Positions 48,587 to 60,730 of a stretch of 64,000 bases of DNA are shown here, piece after piece. The notes below the pieces were generated by a model. It saw nothing but the letters and a program-made list of their open reading frames with translations, made no database searches and was not told the origin of the DNA. Source of the DNA: Gnetum montanum (lineage: Eukaryota; Streptophyta; Gnetopsida; Gnetales; Gnetaceae); assembly GCA_015680685.1 (NCBI GenBank), contig MNCI01026969.1:93292-157291 (forward strand). The letters run 5' to 3'. The stretch's first letter is position 1, and each line of letters begins with the position of its first letter. Position numbers and translations under genes: made by a program.

Positions 48587-49467
48587 TGATGAGTTGTGGT
48601 TGGCTGCATCAACTTGGCCCCATAGACTAGGCCACATCGATGCATCATTTCATGCATTGACTACACCCCATCAATGCAAGGTCTATTCTTGCCTATAAAT
48701 ATGTAGTTACTAGCTACATTTATGATAATAAATTCATAGTAGTTCTAGAGCTCTTGTAGTTTTTCCATTTGAAAGTTAGAATATTTTCTCGAGTGCCCAC
48801 AGTAGGAGTCATTGAGTGTATAGATCTTTATTAATGCATTGTTGTACTTGACCATAATAGTGTGTACAATAATAAAGACAAGCTTCTTGATAAACCTTAC
48901 AACATTTTGGATAGTTTAGCTATTCTATTCATGCATTTACTTTTTTTAGTTATTTATTTAATGTTTTCCAGTAATTAAGCTAATTAAGAGAGATAAGCAA
49001 GACAATTTAAATACATAAGTATGATAGCTTGGAGTGTAACACATATTCACTTGGTAATCCCAACAACATTATTTCTTTGTATGCCCAATAGTGTAGTGTT
49101 TGGTAACCCAGGATACGTGGGTTTAGGACATGTAAGAAAAGTGGGATTGGATGCTTATGGTAGGACTAGTTAGAGATTCGTTAGTTAATTAAATCAAATT
49201 AGTTGTTAAATTACTTTTTCTCTCTCTTCAATCTCTATAAAACATAAAACATAAAATGATAAAAATCATATATCTCAATTACACTTAACCATACCTTTGT
49301 ACTTCACAAGTGTACTTGGGAAGACAATGAATAACTATTAGGGGAAAATTCACTTCCTAGAAGGCTAGTGCATTGAAAACTAGATAGTCCACAAAATTCA
49401 ATTGAATCATGTGTGAACGCTTGTGGTTTGTATGGTTGGTTGTAGGGGTACCATTCATTGCTCATCA
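48587..49467 (+). repeat. 3' LTR with GATGRGGCC-type U3
   Basis: TGATGAGTTGTGGTTGG...TGCTCATCA. U3 has GGCCCCATAGACTAGGCC and CATCGATGCATC blocks (48605-48680), a TATAAATATG at about 48695 and the shared downstream part with AATAAAG (48873) and TTGGTAATCCC repeats. Same class as 32230. Confidence 0.75.
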
Positions 49468-50300
49468 CATGTCTTGAATCATTCTAGGCACTCTATCATA
49501 TGTTTTAATTAAGTCAATAAAGATCATATATAGATTTTCTTTATTTTTAAAATTTTTCTATTAATTGTCATACTAAGAAAATAGAATTTATTGTAGAACT
49601 CTTTAGCATAAATCCAAATTGATTCTATAATACCACATATTCACGTCTAAGATGTTGCACAATGACTCACTCACAAAGCTTCAAAGTATAGTTCATTAAC
49701 TTGCTTCCTTAATGATTTGCACAATTTTACACATCTCCTTTATTCCTATAAATGAAAACAATAATGTTTTTTCTCTAGTTTTAAGGCATTTCTCTAACCT
49801 TTAAAATTTTTCTAAATAATTCTTTCAACTATGAAACTCCTTTACCACTACTTTCCAAGCTTCTATATGAATGTTATTTAGTTCAACGACATTTCATCTT
49901 AGATAAGCGTATCTTCATCTCAAATAAAAAAAGTCATTAACCAAATCAAAATTTGGTTCTTCTTCTTGGATAATCTCTCTTGGAAATTCTTCATTTAATA
50001 ATTTTTTAAAATAATTTTGTCACCTATCTAAAAATTCATTATCTTTTACTAATATTCTTTTATCTTCTTTCTTGATACATTTAATATGGTCAATATCTTT
50101 ACATTTCTTATTTCTAATTTTTACTAATTTTTATATATATTTCTCCTTCATTGGCTTTTAATATCTCATAGAAATTATTTAAGGCCTTATGTTTGTCTTT
50201 AGCTACTACTACTTTTATCTCTTTCTTTGACATTGTGTACATCACCCTAATTTCTTAGTTTCCATTTTATTAGCATTATTCAAAGAATTTTTTCTTCTTT
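49468..50300 (-). repeat. RTE-type LINE fragment, antisense
   Basis: The complement gives, from right to left, HKALNNFYEILKANEGE, IDHIKCIKKEDKRILVKDNE, then FGFMLKSSTINSIFLV (RT block 'N-Q-F-G-F-M-x-x-R-S-T') and NLYMIFIDLIKTYDRVPR (RT block 'F-I-D-L-x-K-A-Y-D-R-V-P-R') next to the LTR end at 49467. Stops and frame changes exist. Apparently truncated by the LTR element. Confidence 0.8.
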
Positions 50301-50329
50301 TAGATAACATGCTATACTTTATTATTCCA

Positions 50330-51654
50330 TCACCATATCTATTTGGATTATGGATTTAGAAGCTTTATAAAATGGTTGTAGAGGTTCAAGTTTAGATCTA
50401 AATTTAACTTCTACATTTAGGTTTACTAATAACTCTTCCAATGTTGGTGCCAAGCCTGAATACAAAAGGAAGAGGGTTAGTGTTAGATTGGTAGCTAGTT
50501 GTAAAACCTTATCAAATCTCATGAACGATTTATTTTTAAAATTTCCTAGATGCTAGGGCATTCTATAGATGTGATACATAGTAGTCACAAGGCTTATTTG
50601 TTATGGAAAATAGGCAAGGACTTGCTAGAACATTCTCTAGAAGTGACATGCAACATCATAGTCTAGATGTTGTGGAAAGTAGATAAGGGTTCCCACATCA
50701 AGGATAGGTATGGGTAAGGAAGAAAATCCAATGAAAGAATAAAGAAGATGTACAAAATTGTACAAACTATAAAGGGTTTAAGCTAATGAGCCACACTGAA
50801 GCTTTGGAAAGAGTCATAGAGCAGTATCTTAAACTTAAATTAATAGTGTCAAAAAATCAATTTGGATGTATGTCAAGGAGATCTACTATAGAGGCTATTT
50901 TCTTGATATGATAATTGATGGAGAAATTCAATAAACATAGAAAGAATCTAGATATGATCTTCATTAATTTTGAAAAAGCATATGATAGAGTGCCTAGAGA
51001 TATTACTTGGTGGGCCTTTTGAAAAAAAAAACACTCCTAATAAATATATTAAAGTAATTTAAGACATGTATGAAGAAGCTATTAGTAAAATTAAAATAGA
51101 TTATAGAACAACACTTGATTTTCCAAACACAATAAGTCTACACTAAGAATCTACACTTAACCTATATTTATTTATCATTATTATAGATGAATTAACAAGG
51201 GAAATACAAGATGAAATTCCTTAATGTATATTATTTACAAATGATATTCTATTGATGGATAAAGCTTAATAAAATATTTCTTCTAAAATGGAGAAGTAGA
51301 CACATGGTCTAGGATCAAAAGGCTTTAAAATTATCAAAATTAAGAAAAAGTATATGAAATGAAATTCTAATAATAGTAACAAATATGGTTAAATAGAAGT
51401 GATAATTCAAGACAAAAAGGTCCCTTACTGGAAAATGTTCCACTACCTAGGATCAATCCTCCAATCATATGGTAAAACTGATAAATATATAAGAAATAGA
51501 ATTGATGTAGGATGGTCAAAATGGAGAAAAGCTAGTGGCATTCTATGTGATAAAGGAATAGCAATAAAATTGAAGATGAAATTTTATAAGGTAGTAATCA
51601 AACCTATTATCTCATATAGTTTTGAATGTTGGGTAGCACAAAAAAGGAATGAAT
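50330..51654 (+). repeat. RTE-type LINE, 5' part
   Basis: Starts near a conserved 5' segment (about 50450-50520, 'gccaagcctgaatacaaaag' and 'gaagagggttagtgttagat'). RT blocks: GFKLMSHTEALERVIEQYL (about 50770), NQFGCMSRRSTIEAIFLI (about 50860), LDMIFINFEKAYDRVPRD (about 50950), and the C-terminal block FHYLGSILQSYGKTDKYIRN then IDVGWSKWRKASGILCDKGI (51430-51560). It breaks at AQKRNE, inside the 'Y-G-x-E-C-W-A' region, where the copia LTR begins. Confidence 0.85.
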
Positions 51655-52880
51655 TGTGGACCTTTTGGTGTGTCAAAACGTTAAGAAAAATGGAGTCAAG
51701 GGTTTTTTTCATGGTTGTGAGGTTATTGTGTTTGCAGGACTATGTACATGGGAAACCAAGATGAGATAAAGCTTACATAGATGACAAGAAATGGACTGGT
51801 CTAGAGATCAAAGGAGAACGTCATCCACAATGTCTCAAATGAACACACAAGAATTTTAGAGAATGTGGACAAGGACTAGATATTGTACAAGAAATGTTGT
51901 CATCATCAAAGCATGTTGAAGATCAAGGTTTTGGGCAAGAAACAATGAATTAAAAGGATATAGAAAGTTGAAAAAACACATCTCTAGAAAATAGTAGATG
52001 TTTTGGCAGAATTAGAGTGAACATAAGTAAAGACGTCTTCAGGAAATATCAAACATCTTTCCTTAGGCAAAGATATCTTCATAGAATGCAAGTGATATTC
52101 AAAAAGATGTCTTCCATCTAACAAAGACATCTTTACCAAACAAAGAAGTCTTCCTATAATAGAAGACAAATTCACAAAGATGTCTCAAGCATGAAGAAGA
52201 CATCTTTCATGCTCATTACTGATTGTTGCCTAGTCATTACATGAGTTCCAACATGGATTTAAAAATATGGTATCCATAAGAAAATATCATATGCATTTGG
52301 AAATATGGAAGGTTGTGTATAATCATTGTATAATCATTTTTTGAATCATTGTAATCTTTATTTTTCTTCATTATAATGTCATTTGTTCATTGTAAAGTGT
52401 GATGTACCTCAATGTACAAGAATCAACAAACTAAGTTGCATTTATCCCTTCTAATTATTCTCTCTTGTTGCATTATAGGGTTGATCTGCTTCTTGTGGGA
52501 AGGCATCTTGCTTGATCTTGTTGGGATCCTATGGGATTGAGTTTTTGGTACTACATTACAACACTATGGAGTGGAGCTTAAGTTTGTAAAGGCTATGGAA
52601 GACTGGAAACCACATTCCAAGGTTGATGAGACCTTGCAGGGTTGAGTGGCTAGTGTTGTAGCATAGCACTCTAAAGCAAGGCTTGAAGAATGTATAGGGT
52701 GTGGACATTTCAACCACATTTCAGAGCAATAAAGTTTGGAGGTGTGCTAGCTATCTACCCTCCGAGTGTGAAGTACCCAAGTTGAGGAACCATGTTAAAT
52801 TCAATGTGTATGCTTTTGTTTTATAAATTTTTAATTTGGGGAACTTATTCATCCCCTCCTTCTAAGTTCAATGATCCACA
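51655..52880 (+). repeat. 5' LTR of the gag-only copia element
   Basis: 1226 bp, TG...CA, colinear with 56167-57442. Contains a run of AAAGACATCTTC-like repeats at about 51985-52205 (aagacgtcttc, aagatatcttc, aagatgtcttc, gaagacatcttt), also present at 56520-56755. Confidence 0.9.
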
Positions 52881-52936
52881 ATAGGTATTAGAGCCTAGTA
52901 CTCTTCTCTATTAGTATCAACTTCAAGTGTGAACAA

Positions 52937-54220
52937 TGGAGTTGACATCTTACACAAAGCCACTCATGTTTGATAGATGTGATTTCATCTACTAAAAAGC
53001 TAGAATGCAAATGTTCTTAGAATCCATGGAATTTGAAGTGTGAGAGTCAATCCTTGAAGGCTATGCTCTACTCATCAACAACTCCACTGACATCATCAAG
53101 CCTCCCAAACAAATGGACACAAGAGAAAAAGTATAAGTTCATGTTTGATTTAAAAGCAAAAAAGAGGTTTATATTATGTATTGATTAAATCTAAAAGTAA
53201 TAGAGTAGCAGGATGTAAAAAGGCCAAAGAAATTTGGCAAATTTTAGAAGCTACTTATGAGGGAACATATATTATTAAGAAATCAAAATTATTAGTTTTA
53301 CAAAGTGAGTATAATACACTCAAAATGAGAGAAGGAGAGAAAAAAAGAATTATTTATCGAGAGCTAATGATCTTCTTGTAGCTATTAGAGGAATAGGAAA
53401 GAATCTTCCTGAAAGCAATGACATCATCAAAATGATTAGAACTCTACAATTGGAGTTTAGACCAAATGTGATAGCTATGAAGGAAATTAGAACTTTTGCA
53501 ACTTTAAAATTTGAAGAACTTCAAAGTGCTCTCATTTCTTATGAAATGAATCTCATAAGCGAAGGATCAATTCAAGAAAGGCCTATTGCTCTAAAGACTA
53601 CATCCAAGAAGAATGAGTGAAATGAGCATGATGAGGGTAGTGATGATGAGATTGCAGCTCTCTTAGGAAAACTACAATGATTACTTACAAGAAGAAACAA
53701 TGGAGCATCTTAATAAAGATCTAATCTTTTCAAAGGTAGAGATAGAGGCAAACACCTTTTAAATGCTTCTAACTTAGATGTCTCTTTATAGAATGTTGGG
53801 TTTCTATAGGAAGAGACCATATTACTTTTGAATGTTCTAGTGATCCAAATGATAGCAAGGTTTAGCCAAATAATAGATTTAATGATGAGGAACCAAAAAA
53901 GACCAACTTTTATACAAGTTGGGATGATGGTGCGCAAAGTGAAGAAGAAGCATGAAAATCTTCCAAAGATTCACATCTCATATGGATGGTGCTTATAGGT
54001 GAAAATTCCTCAAATATGATTGAACAAGATCATATTTGTGACAAGAGGTATAGTGAATTTAAAGAAGAAATTTTTATTTTACATCATTGGATTATGAAGG
54101 AAAAGAAATTGGTACTTTCTAAGCTAGATGCTATTCATCCTAAAGTAAAAGAAGAGATCTTAGACATAAAAGATAAAATTCAACACCTAACCTCTTATAA
54201 TAAGGATTGTAGCTAGTGTT
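52937..54220 (+). pseudogene. gag: gag (UBN2/DUF4219-like) of the copia element
   Basis: Starts MELTSYTKPLMFDRCDFIY (52937), the N-terminal substrate-like block of copia gag. It continues MIKSKSNRVAGCKKAKEIWQ then ILEATYEGTYIIKKSKLLVL (53181-53381), MIRTLQLEFRPNVIAMKEIR (53432-53620), and a Lys/Glu-rich part MVLIGENSSNMIEQDHICDK (53986-54216). Frames are broken at least at 53000, 53381 and 53620. A CCHC knuckle is expected near 53760-53840 but I cannot see a complete one. Confidence 0.75.
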
Positions 54221-56166
54221 AAGAAGAGGAGACTCATGAAAATTAGCCAAAAAATTAGAGGAAGAAACACATGAAAATTCAAGCTCAAGATCAAGCATAG
54301 TAAGGTTTGATAATTTTTATCATTAGGAAAATACTGTATTTGTGTGTAAAAATTGTGGTTGTAATAAAACTCTTAACTATATTCATGATGATGAAAATAA
54401 GTTTAATTCTTGGTCTTGTTGAAAAGGCTTTTTGTAAAGAAATTGTGTAGGTACCTATAAGTGAGAGTGAAGAGAAGTGGAGTATTAAAAATAATGCAAA
54501 AATTTATCAAAGGTTTTATTCTAAAGAGCATGAAAAAATAGAGACATCACATACATGATCTAATGAAAGAGAACCTAACAATGACAAGGTACTTCGTCAT
54601 AGGGGACGTCACATCAAACTCCATTAAACTTCTCTGCTCAATGACAAGCAAGGTAAGTCAAGGTAAGGCTCTATATCTTTTCTTGCTAGTTAATAAGAAT
54701 GGTATTTAAAGTCCAAAATTATTAGAGGAAGATTTCTATATCTTTTCTATAGCATCTCTTACATTCATTCATTGATATGATTGGTTTTGTAAAAGATTTG
54801 TAGTGTAGCACTTGTAATGATTTCTTACTTTGCATTCAATCTTGCTCAATTTGAAATTCTTGTGATGATCTTTTTCTATGCTCATAGCCTTTGGGATATT
54901 TTTTCTATTTATGAGATAAGACAAGGCTTTGAAAATTTCTATCAATATTGCTGGTTGAGATCCTTGATCTCTACAATTGGGCCTAATGTTAACCTATAGT
55001 TATAGTGTTTTGTGATTTACAGTATTTACACATTGATCTTAAAGGCCCAAGAAAATTTGCACATGTGTATGGGGAGCCTACTCTTCATTATCCATCTTCA
55101 TCTTGGAGGATACCAATGCAAGTGGATTTTTTAAAGAATTGAGCCAAGAAGCACTAAAATAGCAAGATATTCCAAAATGATCAAGAAAGGGTCCTCAAGA
55201 GGTATTTTTTCTTTAAATGGATGACTATGTCTTTAATTTGTGTTTTTAATATCCTCTAATCAACTTAAATATCAACATGAGCTGTGTTTGATAAATGGTT
55301 GTGTTTTTTTTGTTGTATTACTTTATACAAATGCCTATCTCTACTTTTTTGTGTTAATTCCTTATCTTTGTATTGATGTCACCAATTTCTAGTTAAGAGA
55401 TACAAGTCATAATAAGGAATTTAGATAGATTTCTTGTTCTTGGTCTTTGGCATCAAAATTAAGTGTTGTTGCTCATCTATTTTGAATTGATAAGGGCAAA
55501 TTGGAATGTATCTTTAGCCCTCCTATTCAATATTCAATCATAAGCTGAAGCAAGAAGTACCTATTTTCTGTAAAGCAAATAGTTAACATTATGAGCAAGA
55601 CCATGATTAATTTTGAAAAGTAACTATATTTTTGACTAAATCATCTATTGAAGAGTCTACCTTGAGATGAAGAATTAAAAATTTGGTATGGCTAGTTTCA
55701 ATTAGTATTTCTATATTATCCTAATCATATAAGATATTTTTCTCATGTTTTAAAAGGATGGAAAATATTATAAAATGAAAGAACCATGCAATACAAACTA
55801 CTAATGACTTATTGATTTAGAGATAGGTTACTTGATCTTCAATGCTTATACTTTACTTCATGCTTTAAGTTTGAATATCACTTGAAAAGCTTGGATCAAT
55901 TCTTGACAAATTAAGGGAACTTCTTCATGGAATGTAGCGCTTGAAAATGTGTACTCTTTAACTTGATTTTCTTGCTTCATTATATATTTTTGAATTATGT
56001 CATGTTGTTCTTAACTTGAAAATTATTTTTCCTTTATGATATCTCTATAGAACCAAGTTTTTGTCCTTTTTTCTACTATTCAAAAAGGGGGAGAGTGGTA
56101 CAGTTATATATGTATGATCACTAAGTCATTTTCTTAATTTTTGAACATCAGCAAAAGGGTGGAGAT
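54221..56166 (+). other. non-coding 3' interior of the gag-only copia element
   Basis: About 1.9 kb between gag and the 3' LTR with no pol-like blocks on either strand. The longest open piece (54817-54999) has no recognised domain. Confidence 0.6.
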
Positions 56167-57442
56167 TGTGGACCTTTTGGTGTGTTAAAATGTTAAGTAA
56201 AATGGAGTCAAATGTTTTTTGCATGATTTTATAGTTATTGTGTTTGTAAGAATATGTACATGGAAAACCAATATGAGTTAAAGCTTACATAGATGACAAG
56301 AAAATGACTCGTCTAGAGATCAAAGAAGAAGGTCAAGGAGAAGGTCATCCACAAGGTCTCAAATGAACATGCTAGAATTTCAAAGAATGTGAATAAGGAC
56401 TAGATACTATACAAGAAAAGTTATCATCATCAAAGCATGTGGAAGATCAAGATTGTGAACAAGGAATGATGAATTCAAAGGATAAAGAAAGTTAGAAAAA
56501 GACATCTCTAAAAAAAATAGTAGATGTCTTGGTAGAATTGGAGTGAATACAAGAAAAGATATCTTTAAGAAATAGCATATGTCTTTTCTCAGGTAAAGAT
56601 GTCTCCACCAAAGAAAAATGTCTTCATAGAATGTGGGCGAAATTTAGAAAGACATCTTCCATTAGACAAAGACATCTTTCTCAAACAAAGACATCCTCCC
56701 AGAATAGAAGACAAATTCAAAAAGACATCTTAGGCATGAAGAAGACATCTTTCATGATTGTTAATGACCACTGCCTAGTCGTTGCATGAGTTCCAAGATG
56801 GATTTAAAAACATGGCAATTATAAGAATACATCATATGCATTGGGAAATGTGGAACCTTGTGTGTAATCATTGTACAATCATTTTGTGAATCATTGTAAT
56901 CTTTATTTCTCTTCAATGTATCATCATTTGTTCATTGTAAAATGTGATGTACCTATATGTACAAGGATCAACAAACTAAGTTAGATTTATCCCTTGTAAT
57001 TGTTCTCTCTTATTGCCTTGTGGGGTTGATGTGCTTCTTGTGAGAAGGCATCTTGCTTGAGCTTGTCGAGATCTTGCAAGATTGAGTTATTGTTGCTATG
57101 ATACAACACTTTGGAGTAGAGCTCAAGGTTGTAAAGGTTGTGGGAGATTGAAAATAAAATTCCAAGCCTAAATACACCTTGTGAGGTTGAGTGGTTGGTG
57201 TTGCAGCACAACACTCTGAAGTGGGGCTTTGAAGACTATACAGGGTGTGGACCCTTCAACCAAATTTAAGAGTAACAAAGTCTAGAGGTGTGCTAATGAT
57301 ATATCCTCCGAGTGTGGACTACCCAAGTTGGGGAACCAAGTTCAATTTGAAATGTGTGCATTTTTTATAATTTTTTAATTTGGGGAACTTATTCATCCCT
57401 CCACACCCCCCTCCCCCCTCCTTCTAAGTTCAATGATCCACA
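56167..57442 (+). repeat. 3' LTR of the gag-only copia element
   Basis: 1276 bp, TGTGGACC...GATCCACA, followed directly by the tgaat duplication. About 50 bp longer than the 5' LTR, partly from a C-rich stretch (57407-57420, cctcccccctcc) and an extra 'gaaggtcaaggagaaggtca' near 56330. Confidence 0.9.
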
Positions 57443-57830
57443 TGAATAACAACTCAGTGTGGTAGATATACGAATACTTTAATGGATGTTAAATGTTACT
57501 AGAAGTGATAAACTACATAATATAGATATCAGAGGAAGACTTGGCATGGCTTCTATTTTAGATAAGATATCAGAATGATGACTTAGATGCTTTGGACATG
57601 TGCAAAGAAGATCAAATAATAAGCCTATAAACAAATTTTGCTATCTTACCATTATACAAAAGATGTCAAAGGGAAGATCAAAGAAAACATGGAAAAATAT
57701 GATTGAAGATGATTTGAAGAAACTAAAACTAAACAAAGATCTATCTCTTCCTAAAGGTAAATGAAAAAAAAGAACTCATGTAGTTGCTTCTATTTTGTTG
57801 GAATAAGACTAGGATAATGATGATGATTTA
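57443..57830 (+). repeat. RTE-type LINE, 3' part
   Basis: Continuation of 50330-51654 after the insertion: MLNVTRSDKLHNIDIRGRLG, RCFGHVQRRSNNKPINK and KGRSKKTWKNMIEDDLKKLK, matching the 'M-R-x-x-G-x-T-R-x-D-x-I-R-N ... L-R-W-F-G-H-V-x-R-R ... R-G-R-P-K-K-T-W' end of plant RTE ORFs. It finishes with ttttgttggaataagactag and gatgatgat, its 3' tail. Confidence 0.85.
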
Positions 57831-59625
57831 GGTCTTATAATGCCAAGTATGAAGCCTTTTCCATGATTTTAAGATTAACAAATGAAGTTATAAGGTCTAT
57901 TCATATAGACTTTCTATTAATAAAATTATTACTTAGATATAATAACTTTATTATTCTTTTCAATGCTAATCCTTTATATGCAAAAAATCCTTTGATTTTT
58001 TACTCCACAAGTCTTTATAACGAAAAGGTATTTAGCCTCATTCATTTAAATTCTAATTATGAAAAAATTATGAGAGATATACACTTTGAATTCTAATTTC
58101 TTTAATCTCTTCCTCAATTGTGAATCTTCAATGATAACAATGCATTATTGTAAACTATAATAATAATTGATTTAGAACTTTTTCTATAAGTGAAACTAAT
58201 TGAGAAAATCTTAAATTCATCTTTCCTTTTTAGAATGATGTTGAAATTTAGGTGCTTCTTGTCTTTTTCCCCTTTCATCTTGACTTTCTTTTATCTACAA
58301 TTCATAAAATTCTTGCTTCATCCATTTCCAAATTGATTTACCACTATAGATTGCTCATCTCAATCTACTTTATAAATTTCTCATCATCTCATTCATGAGT
58401 TATAATTTTTGTAGATTAACAATGAATCATTAAATATTACATAATATACAAAATATCTTTCTATTTATTATTCAATACAATTTCCTGGAATGATTACAAT
58501 AGGAGTGTCTTTTAATTGATCCTTTCATGTTATATGGATATTAATCATAATTTTCATAATTTATAAATACATTTAACAAAAAAATATATATTAGTTAAAT
58601 GATCTATTGTGACATTCTCTTTTTGAGTTGAAGTTGCTTCTTCTATTTATGCCATGTTGATATTGTAGCTTCTTTTTCTTGTATGTGTTTCCTCCATTAA
58701 TTTGTGTATTTTTTGTAATAGAATTCTTCTACAATTATTTATTCTTGAACTTTAGGGTTATGAATCCTTAATTTTCTTCTATGGCCTACAAATTGAATAT
58801 AGCTTATATTCAGTCCTCCCAAACATATATATTATGTTTTCCAACTAATGTTTAATTAATGGTTTAACTAGGCATTAGTTCTTTTGGTTTTTATGTCTTA
58901 AATGATATTGTTGATTACAAATTAGATTTTGATTAAGTACTCATTAACCTTTTTCATTTACATAAATATCTTTTAATCTTCTCTACAATTTTACTTTAAT
59001 GTGCAATACACTTTGCTTTTGCTCTTTTGTGCTTTCATCTATCTTATAACCCATGGTCAATGATTTGTCTTTAACATAGTATCCTTTCATGTATCCAATC
59101 CCCTCTTTAACTATTTGGTGGTTATCACCCTATAACTTTCACAAAATTGTCACATTTTCTCCAATACCATATTATGGTTTATTTCTACCTCTATTACAAC
59201 TCTAATTATTCAAGATCTTTATAAGGGATATTGTTAACTTATTAACAACTTGTTTATGATTTCTTCAATTTATAATAAACATTCATTATTTGATTTTAAT
59301 AATTACTTGGTATTGTGAGTTCTTATACCTATAATTTCCTTCTTTTAGGAATTTTCCTTGGTATTATTCATGAAACTGGTTTCTTTTGAACTTATAATTG
59401 ATATTTTTATATGCCAACCTTAATACTTGAATTGCTACTCCATATGTAACCTACTCTAAGTAGATTCTCAATCTATATAACTTGTAATTCGCATTCCAAC
59501 ATATGACTACTTCTTCATAAATTTGACACTTATCAATTAGCACTTCTTGAATGTCCTCAATCCTTTACTCCTTATGTTCTTATTTTCCAACTAAAACTTA
59601 TCACTTTGTAACTAAAAACAATGAG
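57831..59625. other. AT-rich intergenic DNA, unassigned
   Basis: No ORF above background and no repeat recognised on either strand. Confidence 0.5.
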
Positions 59626-59629
59626 GTGT

Positions 59630-59700
59630 TAGCCTAGTGGTAAGACACTTGATTTGGTAGATCCAAGTCATGGGTTTGATTTTGGTGGGAAATACTAAGT
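59630..59700 (+). repeat. tRNA-like SINE fragment
   Basis: GTTAGCCTAGTGGTAAGACA (A box) and TCATGGGTTTGATTTTGGTG (B box region) about 35 bases apart; near-identical layout to 60065-60120. Confidence 0.55.
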
Positions 59701-60054
59701 TATATAAAGTTGTAATTAGACTATAAATCTTGGGGTCTATCTATGTTTCACTTATTTTGGGTTCCAACATCCTTCACTTTGTAAGTTCTTTTATATACAA
59801 TCAACTTATGACCTTGTTTTGGACTTACATACTTCCTTAAATTCAATTTATTTAGGTTTAATTTCTTGTTAATTATTGTTCTTCTTCTTATGATTCCATT
59901 ATAACTCCATGTATCATATGGTCATATTATTCTAGCTCCCATTCTTTATCCTTCATGAGTAAACATAATAATTTAACTTATAACTTTTAGGTTTCTTAAA
60001 TAACTAATATGAATATTAATGTTGAAATTTTATTACACGTGTGTAGACTAACAA

Positions 60055-60130
60055 TAAGATGTTAGCCTAGTGGTAACACTCCTGATTTGAAAGCTCCAAG
60101 TCATGGGTTCAATTTTGATGGGCAATTGTT
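60055..60130 (+). repeat. tRNA-like SINE fragment
   Basis: GTTAGCCTAGTGGTAACACT, then CCTGATTTGAAAGCTCCAAG and TCATGGGTTCAATTTTGATG. A-box and B-box-like motifs; third copy of the family after 13595 (antisense) and 59630. Confidence 0.55.
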
Positions 60131-60688
60131 GTGACAGAAAATCTTAGTCATTGGAAGAAAACTAAGGATTCTCCATCGTAGGCAACCTCAACCTTGAATT
60201 CCCTAGGGCCTACATAAGAAAAAATGGAATTTAGGGTGCCCTAAAAGGTCCAATAGATCATCCAAGGAATTAGAGGGATACAAAACAGGGGTGTAACAAA
60301 AGTATGAAAATATGCAAATCTATGAAACAATGCACTAAAATATAACAATTATATATGAAATTGTACACAATTTGGAATCATAAAATTTGTTAAATAAACA
60401 AGGAATGAGTTCAAAGATGTATACAAAATTGGTGCTCAAGAGAGGGGCAAAAGAGGGTTCACTTGGGTAGGGGTACAGAGTCCATTGAAGCCACAATCAA
60501 CTCCATGATCTAGTGTCTTTGCCACTTTCAATGCTATCAAACCTCCTTTGTCTCCTTAGATCTATAACATTGTCTAATGCTTGGGGTTATGAAAATCTGA
60601 AGGACTGGGATGGCCAAAGTGCACCATGTTGGGATTTTGTGATCCCAGGAGGGGTGACATTAACATCCAAAGCTGATAAATCCAAAGT

Positions 60689-60730
60689 GGGGTAAGGGGG
60701 GGGGAAGGGGGGGGAGGGGGGTGGGAGGGA
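60689..60730 (+). repeat. G-rich tract, possible G-quadruplex
   Basis: Runs of 9, 8, 6 and 3 G separated by one to three bases (60693-60730). At least four G-tracts on the plus strand satisfy the usual G4 pattern. Confidence 0.8.

Larger units (their letters stand above)
44785..49467 (+). mobile_element. gypsy-family element, 3' half with 3' LTR
   Basis: From about 44795 ('ttagatctcctccttttaac' and 'gagagagatggccatccatg') the sequence is colinear with 18390-18435 and then with the 3' region to about 45700. It next contains about 2.8 kb absent from the three-LTR element, including degraded ORFs (45861-48300), and ends with the LTR 48587-49467. It lacks 5' LTR, gag and pol in this orientation. 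Confidence 0.65.
51655..57442 (+). mobile_element. gag-only copia-type LTR element inserted in the LINE
   Basis: Direct LTRs 51655-52880 and 56167-57442 both begin TGTGGACCTTTTGGTGTG and end GATCCACA. Perfect 5-bp target duplication tgaat at 51650-51654 and 57443-57447. Primer site TAGGTATTAGAGCC at 52882 is a tRNA-iMet type (TGGTATCAGAGC) with changes. The 3.3-kb interior encodes gag (52937-54220) and then no protease, integrase or RT. Two purine-rich tracts (56083-56095 and 56152-56166) precede the 3' LTR. It is a TR-GAG-like non-autonomous element. Confidence 0.9.

Noticed and set aside
32230-49467. A single intact 17-kb element with both LTRs
   Set aside because: The flanking 5-mers (actgt, catgt) differ, the interior contains a copia insertion, an antisense LTR and an orientation flip, so a simple single insertion is not supported.
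59630-60130. Two tRNA genes
   Set aside because: A- and B-box-like motifs are present but I cannot draw an acceptor stem or a complete cloverleaf, and a third, inverted copy exists; SINE fragments fit better.
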